A stretch of 64,000 nt of DNA from Taibaiella sp. GTDB taxonomy: Bacteria > Bacteroidota > Bacteroidia > Chitinophagales > Chitinophagaceae. The stretch lies in contig JAEUVV010000010.1 of assembly GCA_016786705.1 (NCBI GenBank), positions 186,001 to 250,000 of the forward strand. Reading direction: 5' to 3'. Below are positions 60,502 through 64,000 of the stretch, piece by piece (positions within the stretch are counted from its first letter, which is position 1; every line of letters begins with the position of its first letter). A program made the translations under genes and the position numbers. Below the pieces are notes generated by a model, which did not search any database, had not been told where the DNA came from, and saw nothing but the letters and a program-made list of their open reading frames with translations.

Positions 60502-62109
60502 ATGAACAGAACAGACACCCTTCCATATAAAATTTGCCAGGCCGCCATGGCTTTGTTTAAAACCCGTGAATTTGAGTCGGTAACCATGCCGGAAATAGCC
60601 AATGCCGCATCAGTAAGTGAAGCTACCCTATTCCGTTATTTTGGCCATAAACAAGATCTTGTATTATTCCTGTATTATTGTATCAATTCAGACTGGCAGC
60701 ATTATGTAGCGGAGCTGTCTAAAGGCAGGTTGGCGGACCGTTTCCGACAGGCCTCGCTGCGCAAGATCGAATTAATACAGCCCTATGCCTCATTTCTAAG
60801 CAGCATATTACCGGCTTTGCTGCAGGATAAGACCGTAGTAGCGGTACAGGGAGTCCATACCAGTCATATCCGGGCTATGGGTTTACAAACTTTTGAAACG
60901 CTTATACAAGGCGCTACCGATGCTAAAAGGCTGCAAAAAAGGGTCGCTGATCTCCCCTCCCTCCTGTTTATAATGCACTGGGGCCTTATGTTTTTAGACT
61001 TACAGGCCCGTGATGCCGCAAAAACAAATGATACGATCGACATGATGTCAAAGATGATCCAAAGGGTTAATGATCTTTCCATCCTGGTACGGTTTTTACC
61101 ATTTATAAATGAGTTAAGCACCTGGTCGGGGAAAATTGTCACTGATGATGCCCTGCCTGCCCGGCAGATCAATACCGATATTTTACACCTCATTTTTAAG
61201 AACAGGAAGCTTATAAACGCAGCGCCTCCATGTATAGAAAACAAATGCGCAGACTGCATCCGGCAACACGAGTTAAGCGTGGATTTTTTTACCCGTCAGC
61301 AATTGCCTTTACAATTCGTCCTCCCGGCCTTTCCCGCAAAATCACCGAATGCTTCAAAAGTTTTAGGGCAACTCCCGGACCTGGGTGAGGAAATAGCCTT
61401 ACATACACTGCAATCGATCTGTGACGAGATTAAAAGTATTTATGCACCCGGCGCGCAGGTGATCATCTGCTCTGACGGTCGCATTTTTGCAGAACTGGTT
61501 GGCGTAAGCGATGAAGCGATCAGTAATTATGTTGCCGGGATCCGATCAATGATCGATGAACATGGTTTAAATAGCCTAAGTATCGTCAACCTGGAAGACC
61601 TTGTAGCAAACCTGTCTTTTGACGCAGCAAGAAGTAAAGTGCTGGAACAATTTTCTGACCCGCTGGAGCAATTGCAGGAAAGTTTAAAAACCAGCGATTC
61701 CTTTAAATCTTTATTTAATGGCATTCACCGGTTTATTGTGGAGGACCGTAAATTCATGGAGCCGGAATTATCGGTGAGCAAAGCAAAAGAAGCCGCTAAA
61801 CCTATCGCTTTAAAAGTGATCCAACATAGTAATGCCTGGACGCGTTTCCTGAATTATGTGTACCCCAATGCCATCCGTTTTTCGATACATCCTTATGCAG
61901 CGCATACCGATAAGATAGGTATCAGGATCACGAAAGCGACAGATAATTGGCTTACTCCCTGGCATGGCGTCATTGTACTGCAGGACAACGAGTATATCCT
62001 GATGAAAAAGCAGGATGCGGAACAAGCCGGCGCTCGATTAATGTACAACAATGGCCGGCCTTATTATTATGCGCTTACCGGCAAACAGGCAGAGACACCT
62101 TTAATTTAA
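60502..62109 (+). CDS. Fusion of TetR-type DNA-binding domain and isonitrile synthase (PvcA/Dit1)
   Basis: The 535-residue protein joins two families. Residues about 8-55 form a TetR N-terminal helix-turn-helix (ICQAAMALFKTREFESVTMP, then VSEATLFRYFGHKQDL), followed by a helical part (to about 205) like a TetR ligand domain. Residues about 219-531 match isonitrile synthases: LPAFPAKSPN (274-283), GQLPDLGE, IYAPGAQVIICSDGRIF (to 329), RFSIHPY and TPWHG (485-489). Known PvcA/IsnA enzymes turn the amino group of Tyr or Trp into an isonitrile using ribulose 5-phosphate. The full set of synthase signatures is kept, so the enzyme looks active, while the regulator part could sense substrate or product. 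The next gene starts 25 nt later. Confidence 0.85.
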   Translation: MNRTDTLPYKICQAAMALFKTREFESVTMPEIANAASVSEATLFRYFGHKQDLVLFLYYCINSDWQHYVAELSKGRLADRFRQASLRKIELIQPYASFLSSILPALLQDKTVVAVQGVHTSHIRAMGLQTFETLIQGATDAKRLQKRVADLPSLLFIMHWGLMFLDLQARDAAKTNDTIDMMSKMIQRVNDLSILVRFLPFINELSTWSGKIVTDDALPARQINTDILHLIFKNRKLINAAPPCIENKCADCIRQHELSVDFFTRQQLPLQFVLPAFPAKSPNASKVLGQLPDLGEEIALHTLQSICDEIKSIYAPGAQVIICSDGRIFAELVGVSDEAISNYVAGIRSMIDEHGLNSLSIVNLEDLVANLSFDAARSKVLEQFSDPLEQLQESLKTSDSFKSLFNGIHRFIVEDRKFMEPELSVSKAKEAAKPIALKVIQHSNAWTRFLNYVYPNAIRFSIHPYAAHTDKIGIRITKATDNWLTPWHGVIVLQDNEYILMKKQDAEQAGARLMYNNGRPYYYALTGKQAETPLI

Positions 62110-62134
62110 AAACCGTATAAAGCTGACCGCCAAC

Positions 62135-63880
62135 ATGAACTACACTATTGAAAGCTTACAGCCTTTTGGCGCCATCATTCAAAACAAAGGTACAGATTCC
62201 TCGATCGGGCAATTTTCAAGGCAGCAGATCCTGGACTGGGTGCGGGAATATAAAATTATTGTTTTCAGGGGCTACCAGCCGATGCCCAAGCAGGAGCTGG
62301 CACTATACGGCCAAAAACTTGGCAAGCCTTTGCAATGGGAGTTTGGCGCGATCAACGAGCTCAAAGTAAAGCCGGGTACCGAAAACTATATCTTTACCGA
62401 TCACGCGGTGCCTATGCACTGGGACGGCGCGTTTGTGGGCACCATACCGCATATCATCTTGTTTCAATGCCTGGTAGCCCCGAAGCCGGAAGACCTGGGC
62501 GGCACTACCTTCTGTGACAGCTCGGCCATAGTGAAGCAATTAAGCCCGGAACAAAAAGAGCGCTGGAAAAATATTACCATCAGCTATACGACCAAAAAAG
62601 TCGTTCACTATGGCGGTACAATCCGGCAAAAGCTGATCCAAAAACACGAAGTAGATGATATCAAGGTATTGCGCTATGCGGAACCTGTAGATGATCTAAA
62701 CCCCGTAAGTCTGTCCATTGAAGGTTTGAACGGGCAAAGCGAAACGGAATTTATCGCCGAGATGGAGTCTTTGTTGTATCATCCTGATTATTTATATACC
62801 CATCGCTGGCAGCAAAATGACATTGTACTGGCCGATAATCATAATTTATTACATGGCCGGGAGGCCTTTAAAAATCCCAATGAACGTTATATCCAGCGCA
62901 TCAACATTCTTCACCGGCCGGAAGGATTTTCTTTGAAAAGATTTATTGAGAATAGCTTTACCATAAGGCGAAAAGAGTTTTTTGTGGCGGAGCTGCCTAT
63001 TTTTCTCATTCCCTTATTGATGAATATTTCCGGGGCCGGCGATTTTAGCAACCCTTTGCTTTACCTGGGCTTACTGGCCATTATTTTACTGTTCAATATC
63101 GGGGACATGATTAACTGCTATGCGGATTATAAACTGGACGCTATTTTCAAAAGCCATTTGTCCAACGCGGTTTATGAACTGGGCCGGGATAATGTAAAAT
63201 GGCAGATCATTCTATCCGGTGTTTTTGCCATGATATTGACGGCTATTGTCGCGGTACAATCGGATCAGCGCTACCTGATCCCATTGACTTTCGCAGGTAC
63301 GATCATCGGTTTACAATATTCTGCAAAACCTTTTAAATTCAAATCCAGGGGGCTTTGGCAGATCCTGTGCCTGTGGGGCATTATTTTCTTCGGCCCGATG
63401 TTATATACCGCCATTATCACCGCTGGATTCCCATCACTGCTACAGCTGATCATCTTCAGCCTGTATGGTTTCCACCAGATGGGTATTATTTTGTTGAATA
63501 CCGCAGAAGACTATACCGAAGATAAAGCCGATGGTTTAAACACTATAGTGATCCGCTTAGGCCTGCATCGCGCGATGCGCTTTGCCTGGGGCCTTGTGAT
63601 TGCCTGTGGTATAGCTATGCAGCTTACATTGGCGTTGTGGCATTACCAGAAACAAGTCCCGCTCTATCTATATTTCTCTTTAGCCGTATTTACGATCGGC
63701 TGGCTGGTGATCGTAGCCGAGTTTTGGAAAGTGGTCGCCAAAATCAATAAAGAAAGTGAAACAGAAGCGATCAAAACGATTAAAAAGAATGGGATGAAAG
63801 TGCCGCGCTGGCTAAAAATAGGCGCTTATAGCTTTCTCTTTCCCATTGCCGTTTATTTTACCTGGAACCTGCTGTTATGA
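62135..63880 (+). CDS. Fusion of TauD/PvcB-type Fe(II)/2-oxoglutarate oxygenase and UbiA-type prenyltransferase
   Basis: The 581-residue protein has an oxygenase domain (about 1-265) with H95-x-D97 (PMHWDGAF), the distal His240 (LLHGREAF) and Arg in NERYIQRINI, the Fe(II) and 2-oxoglutarate ligands of the TauD/PvcB group. From about 283 it becomes a membrane protein with eight or more helices of UbiA type: N327-x3-D331-x3-D335 (NCYADYKLD) and D459-x3-D463 (EDYTEDKAD) are the two Mg-diphosphate motifs. PvcB/IsnB enzymes desaturate or decarboxylate isonitrile acids; UbiA enzymes attach or cyclise prenyl groups. Its stop overlaps the next ATG by 4 nt. A tethered two-step membrane enzyme is likely; the exact reactions are unknown. 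Confidence 0.87.
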   Translation: MNYTIESLQPFGAIIQNKGTDSSIGQFSRQQILDWVREYKIIVFRGYQPMPKQELALYGQKLGKPLQWEFGAINELKVKPGTENYIFTDHAVPMHWDGAFVGTIPHIILFQCLVAPKPEDLGGTTFCDSSAIVKQLSPEQKERWKNITISYTTKKVVHYGGTIRQKLIQKHEVDDIKVLRYAEPVDDLNPVSLSIEGLNGQSETEFIAEMESLLYHPDYLYTHRWQQNDIVLADNHNLLHGREAFKNPNERYIQRINILHRPEGFSLKRFIENSFTIRRKEFFVAELPIFLIPLLMNISGAGDFSNPLLYLGLLAIILLFNIGDMINCYADYKLDAIFKSHLSNAVYELGRDNVKWQIILSGVFAMILTAIVAVQSDQRYLIPLTFAGTIIGLQYSAKPFKFKSRGLWQILCLWGIIFFGPMLYTAIITAGFPSLLQLIIFSLYGFHQMGIILLNTAEDYTEDKADGLNTIVIRLGLHRAMRFAWGLVIACGIAMQLTLALWHYQKQVPLYLYFSLAVFTIGWLVIVAEFWKVVAKINKESETEAIKTIKKNGMKVPRWLKIGAYSFLFPIAVYFTWNLLL

Positions 63881-64000
63881 TGAGCTATGATTGCGTTATT
63901 ATAGGCGGCGGCATTTCGGGGCTTTCATTAGCAGTTTACCTCGCGCAATCTGGTGCGCAGGTCGCTGTCATTGAGAAGAAGCATTACCCGCAACATAAAG
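63877..64000 (+). CDS. FAD-dependent oxidoreductase, N-terminal part (runs off window)
   Basis: The ATG overlaps the stop of the oxygenase-UbiA gene (ATGA). The 41 visible residues, MMSYDCVIIGGGISGLSLAV, then AVIEKKHYPQHK, form the Rossmann FAD-binding start of the geranylgeranyl-reductase/halogenase-like group. In the Bacteroidota relatives I know of, the EKxxYPxHK segment usually goes on to VCGEY, and these genes often sit in aromatic polyketide or meroterpenoid clusters. It is clearly part of the same operon. The remainder lies outside the window. Confidence 0.8.
   Translation, partial: MMSYDCVIIGGGISGLSLAVYLAQSGAQVAVIEKKHYPQHK

Noticed and set aside
1..64000. CRISPR arrays, insertion sequences and rRNA genes
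   Set aside because: No regularly spaced repeats, transposase genes or rRNA-like sequence were seen on either strand.

Overview
The window reads as chromosomal DNA of a member of the Bacteroidota, most likely Chitinophagaceae or a close relative. The evidence is the many promoters of the Bacteroidota form (-7 box TAnnTTTG, sometimes with a TTTG or TTG -33 element), a type IX secretion C-terminal sorting domain, a PorE-like TPR/PD40 protein, ECF sigma factors paired with membrane partners, and many lipoproteins. Base composition is moderate, except for a visibly AT-rich stretch at about 24.1-28.5 kb. Assignment to a genus is not possible from the sequence alone.

Layout. 0-6 kb: a 5'-truncated unknown gene, a stand-alone fusA with its own promoter and terminator, an ATP-grasp protein, a flippase-like membrane protein overlapping an rfaE2-type nucleotidyltransferase, and a 56-residue charged mini-protein. 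6-17.5 kb: a carotenoid/retinol-type FAD enzyme, a subclass B1 metallo-beta-lactamase lipoprotein in tandem with a SanA/YdcF-like protein, DinB and M48 proteins, a three-gene secreted operon (TIM-barrel-like lipoprotein, large repeat protein, CE4 deacetylase), and a divergent PIG-L deacetylase. 17.7-24.1 kb: housekeeping genes (DUF2071, dapB, phosphohexomutase, GNAT, HerA-like ATPase, corA) ending in tRNA-Arg(CCG). 24.1-28.5 kb: an accessory island with an abortive-infection-like (putAbiC) protein, two more small membrane proteins, a frameshifted DUF2158-like gene and gene relics. 28.5-46.3 kb: a CPA1 antiporter, two ECF sigma operons, an MscS channel, rarA, Arc plus SPFH proteins, topA, tsaE, tRNA-Trp, secE and nusG. 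46.3-60.4 kb: a Kunitz-like mini-protein, metK, rpe, dnaB, a saccharopine/alanine-dehydrogenase-like enzyme, proline dehydrogenase, plsC, a DUF2520 protein, kdsC, a YkgJ protein and a short asparaginase-domain protein.

The most striking locus is at the right edge (60.5 kb to beyond 64 kb). A good promoter drives a gene whose product joins an N-terminal TetR-type DNA-binding domain to a C-terminal isonitrile synthase (PvcA/Dit1) domain. Next comes a gene joining a TauD/PvcB-type Fe(II)/2-oxoglutarate oxygenase to a UbiA-type prenyltransferase. A FAD oxidoreductase then overlaps it by 4 nt and runs off the window. I infer a biosynthetic cluster for an isonitrile-derived, probably prenylated product in which the regulator is covalently built into the first enzyme. 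I know of no described system with this pair of fusions, but I could not search for one.

Other points of note are the break-up of normally conserved translation/transcription gene order (fusA and secE-nusG each stand alone and end in terminators), the intact zinc ligands of the B1 beta-lactamase, and several transcription signals that decide start codons.
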